Assembly: GCF_013373865.1 (NCBI RefSeq)
Contig: NC_050469.1
Coordinates: 32,779,822 to 32,843,821 of the forward strand
Reading direction: 5' to 3'
DNA: 64,000 nucleotides
DNA from: Monomorium pharaonis
Lineage: Eukaryota > Arthropoda > Insecta > Hymenoptera > Formicidae
The position numbers were made by a program, and so were the translations under genes. Below, piece after piece: positions 19,770 to 31,475 of the stretch. The notes under the pieces were generated by a model that was not told where the DNA came from, ran no database searches, and worked only from the letters and a program-made list of their open reading frames with translations. The stretch's first letter is position 1; every line of letters begins with the position of its first letter.

Positions 19770-22647
19770 TCCCTCCCCTCTCTCCCTCCTTCTCTTCTTT
19801 CTTTTCTCAATGTTATAAAGATATTATTTTTAAATACATTTAGTCGTTATTTTGAAACTAGCAATACTAAAAGCTTCTTTATTGAAAAGATATATGTAAA
19901 TGAGTAATAAGTCGTTAATTTTGTCTACTTTTTAAGTTAGAGAGCCCCCTTAAATCTTTATAAATTAATACTTAATACAATTTCTTAATTTTTGTAGTGA
20001 TATAAAGAAAGCCAGATTATTATTAAAGTCTGTCAGAGAAACTAATCCTAATCATCCTCCCGCATGGATCGCGTCCGCGCGTTTGGAAGAGGTGACTGGA
20101 AAGGTTCAAGCAGCTAGAAACTTGATAATGAAAGGATGCGAAGTAAATCCTACTTCTGAGGACTTATGGTTGGAAGCAGCGAGATTACAACCGCCGGACA
20201 CAGCAAAAGCAGTGATAGCGCAATCAGTACGCCACATTCCGACGTCCGTTAGAATCTGGATAAAGGCCGCAGACTTGGAGACGGAAGTAAAAGCGAAGCG
20301 ACGGGTTTACCGAAAGGCACTGGAACACATCCCAAACTCGGTACGATTGTGGAAAGCGGCTGTCGAGCTGGAAGAGCCTGAGGACGCGCGTATCTTGCTT
20401 AGTCGCGCGGTTGAGTGCTGTCCGACTAGTGTGGACCTATGGCTTGCTCTCGCTAGATTAGAGACTTATGATAATGCGAGAAAAGTGTTGAATAAAGCCA
20501 GAGAGAATATCCCGACCGACAGACAAATTTGGACTACCGCCGCGAAATTGGAAGAAGCGAACGGAAATAAACACATGGTGGAGAAGATCATTGAACGTGC
20601 TATATCTTCATTGAGTGCGAACGGGGTAGAGATCAATAGGGAACATTGGTTCAAAGAAGCTATGGAAGCAGAAAAGGCAGGAGCGGTACACTGCTGTCAA
20701 GTGATCGTTAAAGCCATTATCGGTTTTGGAGTAGAGGAAGAAGACAGGAAGCATACTTGGATGGAAGATGCGGAAACTGTGAGGCTCTTTATAGTTTTAT
20801 ATAAAATGTATGAATGTGTGCGTATGCGTGTGCGCGTATATGCGTGTATGTAATAGAAACGATACAGGATTATTGCAGTTAATAAAAAATTGAATCTGCC
20901 AATAAAATAAAAATTATGTTTTTAAAACATATTTTAATCAAATCTGTATGCAAATTAGATATGAAAATTATGAATTAATTTGTATTTTATTGTTTTAAAA
21001 TCTTATTTTAATAATTTTTTTAATAATTATTTCTTAGTGATTGTTGGTGCAGTGATTATAATATTATAATCAATATTAATAATGAAAATTAAGTAATACT
21101 AATATTAATTGAAGATTATTCATACTAAAAAAATACTTGCAGTGTGCCCAGCAAGGAGCGTTGGAATGCGCTAGGGCTGTTTATGCATATGCATTAACAA
21201 CATTTCCTAGCAAAAAATCAATTTGGTTGCGCGCCGCTTATTTTGAAAAGACATATGGTACACGCGAATCTTTGGAAACTTTGTTGCAAAGAGCAGTCGC
21301 TCATTGTCCGAAGAGTGAAGTGCTTTGGCTCATGGGTGCTAAATCAAAGTGGCTAGCTGTGAGTCTCGTCATTTTAATTTAATTTTATTTTTTTACTCTT
21401 TATTTCGTTTTATTTTAATTCATTAATTTTTTTAAGGGTGATGTACCAGCAGCTAGAGGTATTTTATCTCTTGCATTTCAAGCTAATCCAAATTCCGAAG
21501 AAATTTGGCTGGCAGCAGTGAAACTTGAATCTGAAAATTCGGAATATGAAAGAGCGCGACGTTTATTGGCAAAAGCTAGAGCATCTGCTCCAACGCCTAG
21601 AGTGATGATGAAAAGTGCCAAATTGGAATGGGCTCTTAATAATCTTGACGCGGCATTGCATTTATTAAAGGAAGCTCTTGAAGCCTTTGACGATTTCCCT
21701 AAATTGTGGCTAATGAAAGGCCAAATTGAAGAACAGCAAGGTCATTTGGACAAAGCGATAGAAACATATAATCAAGCGGTAAATAATTTTCTTTCTAATT
21801 TAATAACACAATTGTTCTAATTTAATAATGCAAGTATTTAAAAAATTACATTTTTTTTTATAGATCAAAAAGTGTCCAAATTCGATACCCTTATGGCGTT
21901 TGCTAGCGCGATTAGAACACAAGAGAAATCAAGTGACTAAAGCGCGTTCGGTTTTAGAGAAAGCAAGGCTTAAAAATCCTAAAAACGCGGAATTATGGTT
22001 AGAAGCTATACGGAATGAATTGAAAAATGGTGGCGCGCGCGATATGGCGAATACATTGATGGCTAAGGCATTGCAAGAATGTCCCACATCCGGTTTACTT
22101 TGGGCAGAGGCAATTTTCATGGAACCTCGACCTCAACGAAAAACGAAAAGTATTGATGCCACTAAAAAATGCGAACACGATCCACATGTTCTTTTGGCAG
22201 TATCAAAGTAAGTTTTCTTTTAAAAAGTTTACTTGGAATTTAAAAGTATATATATTTTTTGTATTTCTAAATATATTTAGTTCCACATTTCTTCCTTTCA
22301 TTTCTTTTTTCTTCTCTTTTCTCTCTTTTTTTTAAGTGATATAAATATCATAGATTTTTCATTGCAGATTATTTTGGTGCGAACACAAGATTTCAAAGTG
22401 CAGGGATTGGTTCAATAGAACAGTCAAAATAGACCCAGATTTAGGAGATGCTTGGGCATATTTTTACAAATTTGAATTACTGAATGGTATGGAAGAGCAG
22501 CAAGAAGATGTAAAGAAGAGATGTATCGTTGCCGAACCTCATCACGGTGAAAATTGGTGCAAAGTTTCCAAAAATATAGCAAATTGGTGTCTGAGCATAG
22601 ACCAGATCTTGATATTAGTTGCAAAACAGTTACCTATTCCTATATAA
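15478..22647 (+). CDS. PRPF6: Pre-mRNA-processing factor 6 (U4/U6.U5 tri-snRNP)
   Basis: Nine coding exons, all junctions in phase: 15478-15572, 15680-15739, 15828-15954, 18707-19257, 19998-20778, 21143-21358, 21437-21778, 21864-22207, 22368-22647. The product is 931 residues, against about 941 in human. The start ATG precedes the conserved KKHFLGVPAPLGYVAGVGRG. Residues about 10-170 are the PRP1 N-terminal domain (DLNDSNYDEFSGYGGSLF, RPKIQQQFSDLKREL, QRNPR). From about residue 290 to 900 run half-a-TPR (HAT) repeats (NPNHPPAWIASARLEEVTGK, SVRLWKAAVELEEPEDARI, NPNSEEIWLAAVKLESEN). The protein bridges U5 and U4/U6 snRNPs during spliceosome assembly in the nucleus. An acidic tract (KKKEEEEEDEEDL) sits at the end of exon 3. 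The C-terminus ends ILVAKQLPIPI rather than the basic vertebrate tail. Intron 3 (2.75 kb) holds a piggyBac-type MITE and a TTAGG run. No frameshift seen; it looks functional. Confidence 0.97.
16163..16296. mobile_element. piggyBac-type MITE in PRPF6 intron 3
   Basis: Ends CCTTTAGACTGC and GCAGTCTAAAGG are inverted repeats. The right flank is TTAA (16297-16300) and the left flank TCAA (16159-16162), consistent with one mutation in a TTAA duplication. About 134 bp, non-coding. Confidence 0.65.
17523..17543. repeat. Short interstitial (TTAGG)n run
   Basis: Four consecutive copies of the arthropod telomere unit, degenerating to TAGGGTAGGG, inside PRPF6 intron 3. They are flanked by ACAGGGTGTCCCTGACC on the left and a GC-rich stretch (GCGCGCCGAGGGAAGGACTC) on the right. 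It is too short to be telomeric and may belong to a dispersed repeat. Confidence 0.7.
19430..19455. repeat. (GA)n microsatellite
   Basis: Short GA run in PRPF6 intron 4. Confidence 0.7.
19713..19766. repeat. (TC)n microsatellite
   Basis: A 54-bp CT run in PRPF6 intron 4 followed by a polypyrimidine stretch to 19800. The long serine/leucine frames across it are artefacts of the repeat. Confidence 0.9.
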
Positions 22648-23445
22648 AATAAAAATTATCATGACATGAATCGGAATACATTTATAATCTTAATTAATGT
22701 ATGTAACTTTGTTAAATAGAATTGAAAAAAAATCCAAGTTTATATTCTCATTCTAGCTAAAACATTCATATGTAAGATGTCTATAAATAATAAATTTAAC
22801 GGCTTAAATGTTTTATAATTTTTTTTATTCGAAATATTCGTCCGTTTTTAAAAAAGGTCTTTCAATATAAAACAGTAAGTTCTTTTAATATGAAATCTCA
22901 TATTAAAAAATTAAATGTAAAAAATATAAATTTTCAATTAAAAATATTTACTGTAATTTTGTAAATATAACAAGTTACAGGCAATTAACTGAAAATTCTT
23001 TTTCAATGAAGACAGAAACTTGTCCATATTTTCCATCTCCATAGGTTTGTTCGCGTTGCTTGAAATTCCCAAAATTTTTTGCACTTTAAACGAGATAAAT
23101 ATATACGCAAGCATGGTAGAAAGAGAAAGCAAAGTTGTCGAGTGCGAAAAGTGCTAATAATGCGAACAGGCTCATTATGTGCTTTCCAGCAAGATGCAGT
23201 CTAACACCAGAGAGGAACCTGAGAGCGGTCATCGCGTCGTTTTAGGTGTTTTCATCCATCAGCGTTTCTATGTGCATAAAATGTGCACACTGAACTATGT
23301 AGTCAAATATCTATGAATCCCGTAGGTAATGTGCATGACTTCTTGGGTCCCTTCTATGCTATGTCCACGTTTATTTGGATGGGGGCTGGGGCCGGGGGTT
23401 GGGATCTGGGGCTGGGGTCTGGAGTAGTGGAGATAGTAAACAATA
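22648..23445. other. 3' flank of PRPF6
   Basis: AT-rich to about 23150. Then a truncated MITE end (CTTTCCAGCAAGATGCAG at 23184) and a GC-rich simple stretch (GGGGCTGGGGCCGGGGGTTG at about 23382). No exon seen. Confidence 0.4.
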
Positions 23446-23578
23446 GGTTTGTTCTGGTTGTCTACACTTTTACACTTCTACGAAAAATATAAGTTCTTAT
23501 TGGTTTATATTTTTAACCAGCCAATGAGAACTTATACTTTTCGTAGAAGTGTAAAAGTGTAGGCAACCAGAACAAACC
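23446..23578. mobile_element. Palindromic MITE, TIR GGTTTGTTCTGGTTGTCTAC
   Basis: A 133-bp palindrome (arms CACTTCTACGAAAAATATAA) flanked by TA on both sides (23444-23445, 23579-23580). A second, left-truncated copy is at 41428-41550. TA duplication suggests Tc1/mariner ancestry. Confidence 0.85.
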
Positions 23579-24180
23579 TAATGCGAGCCTGCTCCAAGTT
23601 GTACGCAGCCATATAACAGATGCAAATTTAATTTTTCTCGTTCTTCCTGAGTGTATCGTCAAAATATAGTGACCCTAGAGTGCAGAGATTGAATTACCTT
23701 ATAATTTCTGACACATATTCCTTTAATCTATACTGCTCAACACAGAGCACTCTCCCCTCTTCCTTGCCTAGCGTGGGTACGCAATGGCGGATAAACCATG
23801 TGATTCAAGTGACCAATCAAAATTGTGTTCGCCATTGGCGAATCTTTGATTATAGGTCTTTAATCAGAATGATCTCGCGATTGGTGATCCGCTCGTTCCG
23901 CTTCCGCATAATCCGCTTCATGGGACCGCACCCTAACTTATTGCACCAGTGCAACAGTGCAGCTAGAAAGAACAGACCAATAGTGTACTGTGTCTCCGAC
24001 ACTCCGACTCGAACGCGTCGAAGTGGAGAGAGCTGTGAGGAACGAGAAAATCGAGGAATGTGTTACGGTCGACTCAAATTTGCCCAACGGCCGTTGGAAA
24101 ATCCGAGCCTTAATAATAGCCCTTACTAGCAAATATATCAGAATTATATTTAAAATTTTATTTGCTATATTTTTTAAACT
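23579..24180. promoter_or_regulatory. Upstream region of ARP6
   Basis: A GC-richer island (about 23750-24110) with AATGGCGGAT and inverted-repeat-like pieces (GGGTACGCAATGGCGGATAA; a MITE-type TTGCACCAGTGCAACAGTGC). A C/G-rich stretch just before the ATG may be the 5' UTR. No core promoter element can be fixed from sequence alone. Confidence 0.3.
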
Positions 24181-25507
24181 ATGACTAACTCCACTTTTAT
24201 TCTTGATAATGGTGCTTACACGGCAAAAGCTGGTCTAACCAATGAAACGCCCAAGTAAGTATGCTCGATTAAAGCAAATATTTACATTCATGAATAGTGT
24301 GTTTATCTATCAATCGATGAAAATATTTCAGATTAGTTCCGAATTGTATAATGAAAGCAAAAAGTGAACGGCGTAGACCTTTTGTTGGCAATCAAATCGA
24401 GGAGTGCAGAGACGCTTCTGGGTTGTTTTATATCTTACCGTTTCAGAAAGGTTATCTAGTGAATTGGGATGTTCAAAAGACTGTATGGGACTATATATTT
24501 TCAAAAGAATCTTGTTCAGTTAACTTAAGTCAGCTGTCTGTAATAGTAACTGAACCTATATTCAACTTTTCAAGTATCCAAGAGGCTATGACAGAGATTT
24601 TCTTTGAAGAATATGAGTGTCACAGTCTTCTAAGAATAAATGCAGCGAGTCTTTCATGTTATAAATATAGAGTGGAGTATCCTGGTGTAAAATGCTGTAT
24701 AGTAGTAGATAGCGGCTACAGTTTTACGCACATTATTCCTTATATTAATGATACAAAGGTAAAGGAAGGAATACGAAGGATAGATGTAGGTGGCAAACTT
24801 TTGACAAATTACTTGAAAGAAATAATATCGTATCGTCAGCTGCATGTTATGGATGAAACATATGTAATTAATCAGGTGAAGGAGGATTGTTGTTTTGTAT
24901 CTCAAGATTTTTTTAAGGATATGGAATTGGCCAAACGTAAATTGGAGAGTAATACTATTGTTAAAGATTATGTTTTGCCAGATTATACCACTCTGCGACG
25001 TGGATATCTTAAGGATCCTGAACCATCTAATGAGCAACAAACTTTACGTTTGACTAACGAGAGATTTGCGATACCAGAAATATTATTTCATCCATCAGAT
25101 GTTGGTATTCGACAAATAGGTATTTCAGAAGCTATTATGGATTCCATAAAGGCTTGCAGTGAAGAAACATGGCCTCATTTTTTATCCAATATTATTCTTA
25201 TTGGTGGTAATGCAAAATTTCCAGGATTTAAAGACAGAATTTACAAAGAAATCAGAAGTTTAGCTCCAGCTGAATATCCTGTGAATGTCTACTTGCCCCA
25301 AAAGTATTATATACGTTTCTCACGTTAATACTTCCAATTTTATAAACATAAAAAGATAAAATTCTTTTAATTTTTAGCCCAATTACATACTCGTGGCTTG
25401 GTGGAAAGCAACTTTCACAAGACACAATATTTCCTAGTCTTTTGGTAACGAGAGAAGAATACGAAGAAGAGGGACCATCTCTATGTTTTGAAAAATTTGA
25501 CATATAA
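24181..25507 (+). CDS. Arp6: Actin-related protein 6
   Basis: Three exons in phase: 24181-24254, 24332-25303, 25378-25507. The product is 391 residues; human ACTR6 has 396. It opens MTNSTFILDNGAYTAKAGL, the actin-fold phosphate-1 motif. Family-diagnostic stretches are DASGLFYILPFQKGYLVNWD, VVDSGYSFTHIIPY (phosphate-2), VGGKLLTNYLKEIISYRQLH, MDETYVINQVKED, and the end TYSWLGGKQLSQ... to FEKFDI. ARP6 is a core subunit of the SWR1/SRCAP complex that deposits histone H2A.Z, and in flies it associates with heterochromatin. If intron 2 were retained, translation would stop within eight codons, so splicing at 25303/25378 is required. It follows PRPF6 on the same strand by 1.5 kb; there is no functional link. 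Confidence 0.96.
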
Positions 25508-25560
25508 TTCTTTTCTTGTTATGTACAATTACTAATAAATAATTCCATTCATCATTCATT

Positions 25561-25675
25561 GGGAGCTTTCCAGTAAGAGACACAAATTGACAGCAGTAAT
25601 TTTGTCTTTGTCTCTCATTGAATATCAAAGACAGAAATACTGTTGTCAATTTGTGTCACTTGCTGAAAAGCTCCC
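25561..25675. mobile_element. Palindromic MITE, TIR GGGAGCTTTCCAGTAAG
   Basis: 115 bp. The arms GGGAGCTTTCCAGTAAGAGA and TTGACAGCAGTAATTTTGTC fold back on GACAGAAATACTGTTGTCAA and TTGCTGAAAAGCTCCC. It is just downstream of ARP6. The same terminus type occurs at 11961. Confidence 0.8.
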
Positions 25676-25808
25676 ACTATCATTCGCTGTCAGTAACATC
25701 ACATCATGAACAATTATACTTCGGCACAAAGATCAAACAAAACAAAATAAATATAAATTTAGAAAAAAAATTAATTTTTTATGGGTCCTTAAAATATTAA
25801 AACTCGAA

Positions 25809-26080
25809 GGCCGCCACACGCCCTTTTGCATAACGCATAAGAGAATCAATTCATTAAAATCGTCTATTTCCCTTCCCAGGGAATAAAGATAAAGATCTCT
25901 GATTAATTCTCTTATGTGTTATGCAGGACCGCTATTCCGTAACCACTTACCGATAACTATAGATGTCATTAAGTGTCGTTGCGCAGCTTTTTTACCATAT
26001 AAAATATCTGCGCAACGATACCTCTAGCTAGTAATATTGTCGTTAAGAAGTTAGAGAATAGGCCTACAGAAGTCTGTGCT
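25809..26080. mobile_element. Two adjoining MITE-like palindromes
   Basis: 25820-25925: TTGCATAACGCATAAGAGAA pairs with TTCTCTTATGTGTTATGCA. 25930-26070: CTATTCCGTAACCACTTACC and GTCGTTGCGCAGCTTTTTTA pair partially with ATCTGCGCAACGATACC and AAGAAGTTAGAGAATAGG. The second belongs to the family of three copies at 44333-44752. Confidence 0.6.
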
Positions 26081-26416
26081 CCTGCCCTAACATTATATTT
26101 TCAGGAAAAAATAATTCAAATTATACAGTCTGTCCAATGGAAAAAGTGACTAACTTTTGCGTAACTATTAGCACTATTTGTGAATGACTAAATGAATTAA
26201 ATAGCGATGTATTTCGAGTATTCTAATGATAAACAATAATGAATATGTATTAAATGTTCGCTTTACTAAATATAGTAGACGCTCGATAACTTTTTATTTA
26301 TATATATTCTTTTTTCGCGCGCGTGCATGCGTGTAACACAGTAAAATTTACATGATATTGTGTAAATATAAAAGTTTAAAATTTTAATATGTGGCATTGT
26401 CCATATTAAATTATCT
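26081..26416. other. 3' flank of UBA5
   Basis: AT-rich, with a GCGCGCGTGCATGCGTG stretch at about 26318. No feature beyond the likely UBA5 3' UTR (minus strand). Confidence 0.35.
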
Positions 26417-29400
26417 CTAAATTGATTTCATTTCTTCCATTAATTCTTCTAAACTTAATTCTGTTGATTCAGGAACAGTTTGTTCTTCCAAATTTGTTTC
26501 ATGTGTAGATGCTGTTACTGTATATGCATGTCGTACACCTGGAGTTGATAGTATGTGTATTTTTTCATCTGAAGGATCACTTTGTTCATCAACCAAGGAA
26601 ATTCCTATTAAGAAATAAAATATTTAACTAAGAGCATTATGTGAAGATACAAATAAGGTATTTGAAACAGAAATGGTAACTATTATATTTATTTATGCAT
26701 ATACCCCATTCGTTATCTTCATGTACAGGTTTTTCTTCAGTAATAATAATTTCTTTCTGTTGAATTTCTGGTCTTGTTAAATATTCTTTTTGTCTCTGCT
26801 TACAATGTGTGTCATCACAATTTGAATTTGGTTTCAAAGTCATAGTAGGAAAATAATCTTCCATAGCATTGTAACCTAAGTAATAAGACACTTTTCCAAA
26901 TTTTAATAAGAACTTTAAAGCGTTTTGCACCAAAAAACCTGCTATAATACCCATAGTAGTAGGTAATGATGCAGCGCATACTCCTTCACGTTTCAAAGTT
27001 TTCTCATCAATGCTAGATGCTACAATCAAAGGTGGAACACACTGAAAATTTATATTTAACAATGAAATAATTACAAAATAAATTTTATAAAATAATTGTA
27101 GAATTTTTAAAAGAGATAATAAGATCATTTATTTTAAGATATACAAATTTTTTATTATACCAAGTATTTAAAAAAGTTATTTTTTATTCAGAATCCAGTT
27201 AACATTCTTATTGCCTTTATGCATAAAATATTGAGATAAATGTAAAGAAAATTTCCTAACAATTATTTAAGATAAACATGATTTTTCTTATCTGCAACTT
27301 AATTACAATCGCGCGCGTGCGTGCGTGCGTGTGTAAACTGCACACACACAAACACACAAATAAATGTGCGTATGTTTTATATACATATGTTTGTTGTATC
27401 TGTGTTGATTGTATGTAGCTGTATAATGTGAGAAAGTATAGTACTGACAATGAGAAAAATCGGAGAATTTTTTTCTGAAAAAATGGACATTCAAAAAAAT
27501 TTATTTATATTTTTAGAAAAAAAACATGACAAAAACTTGCTTTGTTTGTTAAAAATGTTAAATTTACTAATATTAACAATTATTATGCATGTATTTTTAC
27601 AAAATTTCAATGAAATGTTGTATCCATTATACATGATCCGCCATTTTGAATTTTAATGTTATATTTAAAATTCGCTATAGAACTAAACTAAACTTTTTAT
27701 AGGCATTTCCATTTTATTACAAAGGTTAATCTTTTAGTTTTATAATTTTGGCATTAATGGTACGTTCTCACCCTACTGTGCGCCATAGCATGTTAATGTT
27801 GAAATATAAACATGCCACTGGATTAGATAACTTTTAAGTTGTTGAAATCCTAAAGTATGCGTATACGTAAAACAAAGTAAGTCACTGTCTCAAAATACCA
27901 ATAAAGAGCAAATAATTTATTAGACATAATTTATTCTGATTTGTGTGGATCAATGTCCGTAAAATTAATAGGCGTAAAATTCAAATGTAAAACATTTTTT
28001 AATCTTATAAATTATTCGTAAAAGGTATTTGTATTTTGAAAGATATTTGTATTTTTTATTAAACAAAAACGAAGTAAAAAAGTTATAGAATTTCAATCGA
28101 TGATTAAAAACTTTTTTTGGTATAGTCATAAATAAAAGTAGCCAGTGCTAGGCAAATTTTGAACTGATAATGTGTCAATTTTACGACATATAGTCTACTT
28201 TTTATAGTTACCTTTTTTGGTATAGCCATAAATAAAAGTAGCCAGTGCTGGGCAAATTTTGAACTGATAATGTGTCAATTTTATGACATATAGTCTACTT
28301 TTTATAGTTACGGTAAACTGTACTACTAAACTGTAATAAGTCAGAATGAGAGAAAATATACTTGTCCTATTTTATTTATCACTTATATAATACTTACTTT
28401 AATTTATTACATCAGTTTAATAATGTAGTTCAGTGCAGCTATAAAGAACAGATCAAAGCCGCGATCCGATTCACGCTCAAAGCGTTATTTTGTATCATTT
28501 TATCTTTGTTTACTAACAATAAGACAAAATGATAAAGATGGAATAATGCCCATAGTGCTTTGAGTATGAATTGGATCGCAGGTTAATAGTCCGTTTAATC
28601 AGATAATTAGGTCTTAATCAGTCTTAACCAGTTTTGTAATCTTTACTGAATGACCAGATATCTTGCACTTTTAATATATAATAAAAATGCAAAAATTCCC
28701 AAATTTTTTTTCAGATATAAAAATAAATATTTATGCAACTAGTATGATGAGTCGATTAATTGCCCGCAAGTATGGGATATGGCAAGGCAAGTGTATCCAC
28801 TTGCATGAGTGGACAAAAACTGATTCATACATGTTGCACACAATATTTTTTGTTACCTGTGTGTTGAAATGTCCTTGAATGTGAAATGACAAGTGAGAAA
28901 AGGTCCACTTTCGATGCACAAGTAACGAAAAAATAAATATTTCACTAAAAATTTTTTTTTAGCTAAGTGACATGTTATCTGTCCCATTTGACCATTTGCA
29001 GCATTGGTTATTTTTACATATTAGAAATTTTCGAATAAATGCAAATTTATTACACTCTTAAGGAGTTGTTACTGATTTTATTGTTGATAGTTTTCCACGA
29101 TGCTGATTGGTTTTCTCACAGTGCTTACTTCATGTTGCGAGAATAACTATCATTGCGATTGAATTTTGACAACTGTTAAATTGTGACAATGTTGATTGTC
29201 ATCGCGGAATTAGCAAATGATAATTTGTATAGATTATCTATACAATTATCGCAATTTATTTTTAAAAAGTAAAAAATGAAAAGTTAAGTAATGCGCGGAG
29301 CGCGCATCTGTATTGTCTAGTATTAATAAATTTGGCATTTTGAGTACTCACGTCAGCTTTTTTGTGATAACAATGATTAATTTTTTGTAAGTAGTAAATA

Positions 29401-31192
29401 TTATAATTAAAAAAAATTATATATTTAATAAATCGTGAATTAAAAAAAAATATTTAACATATTTATAAATTCCAATTATAAATATAATCACTATAAGCAT
29501 AATCATTAAGGGATTCTGACATAATGGACAAGGGAGAGGTTAATAAAATTTTTCACTGAAAACTAATATAAGAAAATATAAGAAAACCAAGAATGAAATA
29601 TAAAAAAACCAATGTCTTAACAACAAATTGTTGATATAAAAGTACATATATTAAACAATACTCAGGAATTTTTTTCATTAAAAAATATATATTAAAAAAG
29701 TTACACCCATGTTAAGGAAACCAGAGATGTTGTGAGGTGACTATTATTTTTTCAGCCAATTCATCTAAAATCATAAAATTAAAAAGATTCTATTAGTATT
29801 TGAATATATCTTGTTTGTGAACAAAAAATTTTTCGAAAAAATAATTTTAAACAAAATGGGGGCTGTTTTAAGAAGAAACGTGATTTTTCAAGATCTTAAT
29901 CGTTTTTCAATAAAAGTTTTTATTTTAAAAAATCCTTTGCTTACAAATAAGATATATTCAAACTTATAGAATCTTTTTTTTTATTTCAGATGAATTAATT
30001 TGGCAAAATTATGGTCACTGCAACACCTCTAGTTTCCTTAACATGGCTGTAACTTCTTTAATCTACAATATTTTTCAACAAAAAAATTCATAACTTTTAT
30101 TTAATATATATACTTTTATATCAACAATTTGTTGTAAGAAAAATCTTATAAAAATCCCCCAAAATTATGTGTTTGTAATTAGGTGTAACTCTTTAAATCA
30201 TATTAATTAAAATCTTACTGCAAAACAAGCCGTTTCACCAGGTACAATAAACTGTATGTGACCAGACACTGCATTTTCAGATACGCCACTTTCAAACCAT
30301 TTTTGATTAAGTTCGTTACATGCAGTGTTAATTGCCATGCGAGCTTCAAAATTGTCGACACAACTCAATAATAAATCAACTGGACCATTTTTTAAACTGG
30401 AATTACTGCAAAAAAAGTATATAAATTTAAATTAACTGTACATAACATCTATCAATTTTAAAGGTAATCAGTATAATTGAAATCTATAGGTGTAAAAAAC
30501 AAGCTAATTAATATTAAATTTATTTCTAAATTTATACCTTATTGTATTCAAAAAATCTTGAAAATGATCAACAGTTGTGATATTATAATTGTGTATTTCG
30601 ATCTTCACATCAGGATTTATATAGTGTAAAATATTTGCTGCTGCTTCTACCTTACTCTGACCTGCTTGATATGGTTGAAAAAATAACCTGTTCATGTTTG
30701 CAAGTTCTACATTGTCGTAATCAAACAATATCAACTGAAACATTAAATGGTGCTTCATTAATTTAAAAACATTATATAGTATTAAAATACTATTTACCTT
30801 TCCAATACCACATCTCGTCAACATTTCTGCTGTTACACTACCAACACCACCAACTCCAACTATAGCTATAGTTAATTCTCGTATCTTCTCATAATTTTCA
30901 ACAATACCCATACGCTTCAATGCCATCAATCGACTGAAAGATATGAGAAAGTAGATAAAATTGCAAATTTACAAAATTCAGAAAATCTGTTTCTTTGTTT
31001 ATTTAATATATACTAGAATAATGTGATTAAAAAGAATCAATACTTGGGCATTTACCTATATGGATTTGAATCCACCACTTCATCCGACATATGTTCGATT
31101 CTTTTCCTCGTTGCTAACGTATCTCTATTCTTTTCGCGCAACTTGTTTTCGAGTTCTGCGACTCTCTGTTGCAAACTTTCTACTTCGTTCAT
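26417..31192 (-). CDS. Uba5: Ubiquitin-like modifier-activating enzyme 5 (UFM1 E1)
   Basis: Six exons, transcribed leftwards, all in phase: 31056-31192, 30798-30933, 30538-30734, 30219-30405, 26705-27041, 26417-26604. The product is 393 residues (human 404). The start MNEVESLQQRVAELENKL is a short coiled-coil like the vertebrate one. GVGGVGS at 72-78 is the ATP-binding glycine loop. FDYDNVELANMNRLFF follows. The zinc site is C217/C220 and C294/C299. The catalytic cysteine that forms the UFM1 thioester is C241, in KREGVCAASLPTTMG. EWGISLV (W331 to V336) is the LIR/UFIM motif that binds UFM1 and GABARAP in human UBA5, split here by the last intron. The end SLEELMEEMKSI matches the C-terminal UFC1-binding helix. 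UBA5 starts the ufmylation pathway at the ER and ribosome. Intron 4 is 3.2 kb and filled with repeats. Every known functional residue is intact. Confidence 0.97.
27310..27360. repeat. GC/GT and CA simple repeat
   Basis: Short CGCGCGTGCGTGCGTGCGTG run followed by CACACACACAAACACAC, in UBA5 intron 4. Confidence 0.7.
28112..28311. repeat. Tandem duplication of a 100-bp unit
   Basis: Two almost identical copies starting CTTTTTTTGGTATAGTCATA and ending TCTACTTTTTATAGTTAC, in UBA5 intron 4. Only a few substitutions separate them, so the duplication is recent. Confidence 0.9.
29090..29330. repeat. Dispersed repeat, second copy of the 4.5-kb family
   Basis: Matches about 4490-4700 on the same strand through TTTTCCACGATGCTGATTGG, GAATTTTGACAACTGTTAAA, TATTTTTAAAAAGTAAAAAA and a GCGCGG-rich end followed by TGTCTAGT. 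Confidence 0.65.
29590..30160. mobile_element. Foldback element in UBA5 intron 4
   Basis: An inverted repeat of about 570 bp. ACAACAAATTGTTGATATAA with CATGTTAAGGAAACCAGAGA on the left pairs with TCTAGTTTCCTTAACATG and TATATCAACAATTTGTTGT on the right. The arms are about 250 bp and clearly diverged. Non-coding; target duplication not identified. Confidence 0.7.
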
Positions 31193-31475
31193 TTTAATAA
31201 ATATTTTAATAAATACAAATTAAGATTAATTAAGATTTGATTAAAATAAATTTTGCAAAAAGATGACAACAGTAAACCTAAGTTCACCCGAATTAATCTG
31301 TTGATCATACGAAGGAAAAAATGTATGAACCATAGACTAACGCATGGTGGAAGAATAGGTGTGCTCATACCACAGACTTCTAATATACTAGACTGCTAGG
31401 CTCGTTATAGGGTGCGTTCCACTTAACGCCCGCAACGCTCATGAGCGTTGCTTATCCTTGTTTAATTAAGGCTAT
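31193..31475. promoter_or_regulatory. UBA5 upstream region with a MITE fragment
   Basis: Position implies the UBA5 5' UTR and promoter on the minus strand. 31411-31475 is one arm of a GGGTGCGTTCCACTTAACGC-type MITE. No promoter motif assigned. Confidence 0.3.

Noticed and set aside
19619..19907. Serine/leucine-rich frames over the (TC)n run
   Set aside because: They are translations of a microsatellite in a PRPF6 intron.
23680..24129. 149-codon frame upstream of ARP6 as a gene
   Set aside because: It overlaps MITE-derived and 5'-flank sequence, is Arg/Ser-rich by composition, and matches nothing recognised.
24654..25040. 128-codon minus-strand frame inside ARP6 exon 2
   Set aside because: Antisense shadow of the conserved ARP6 coding sequence.
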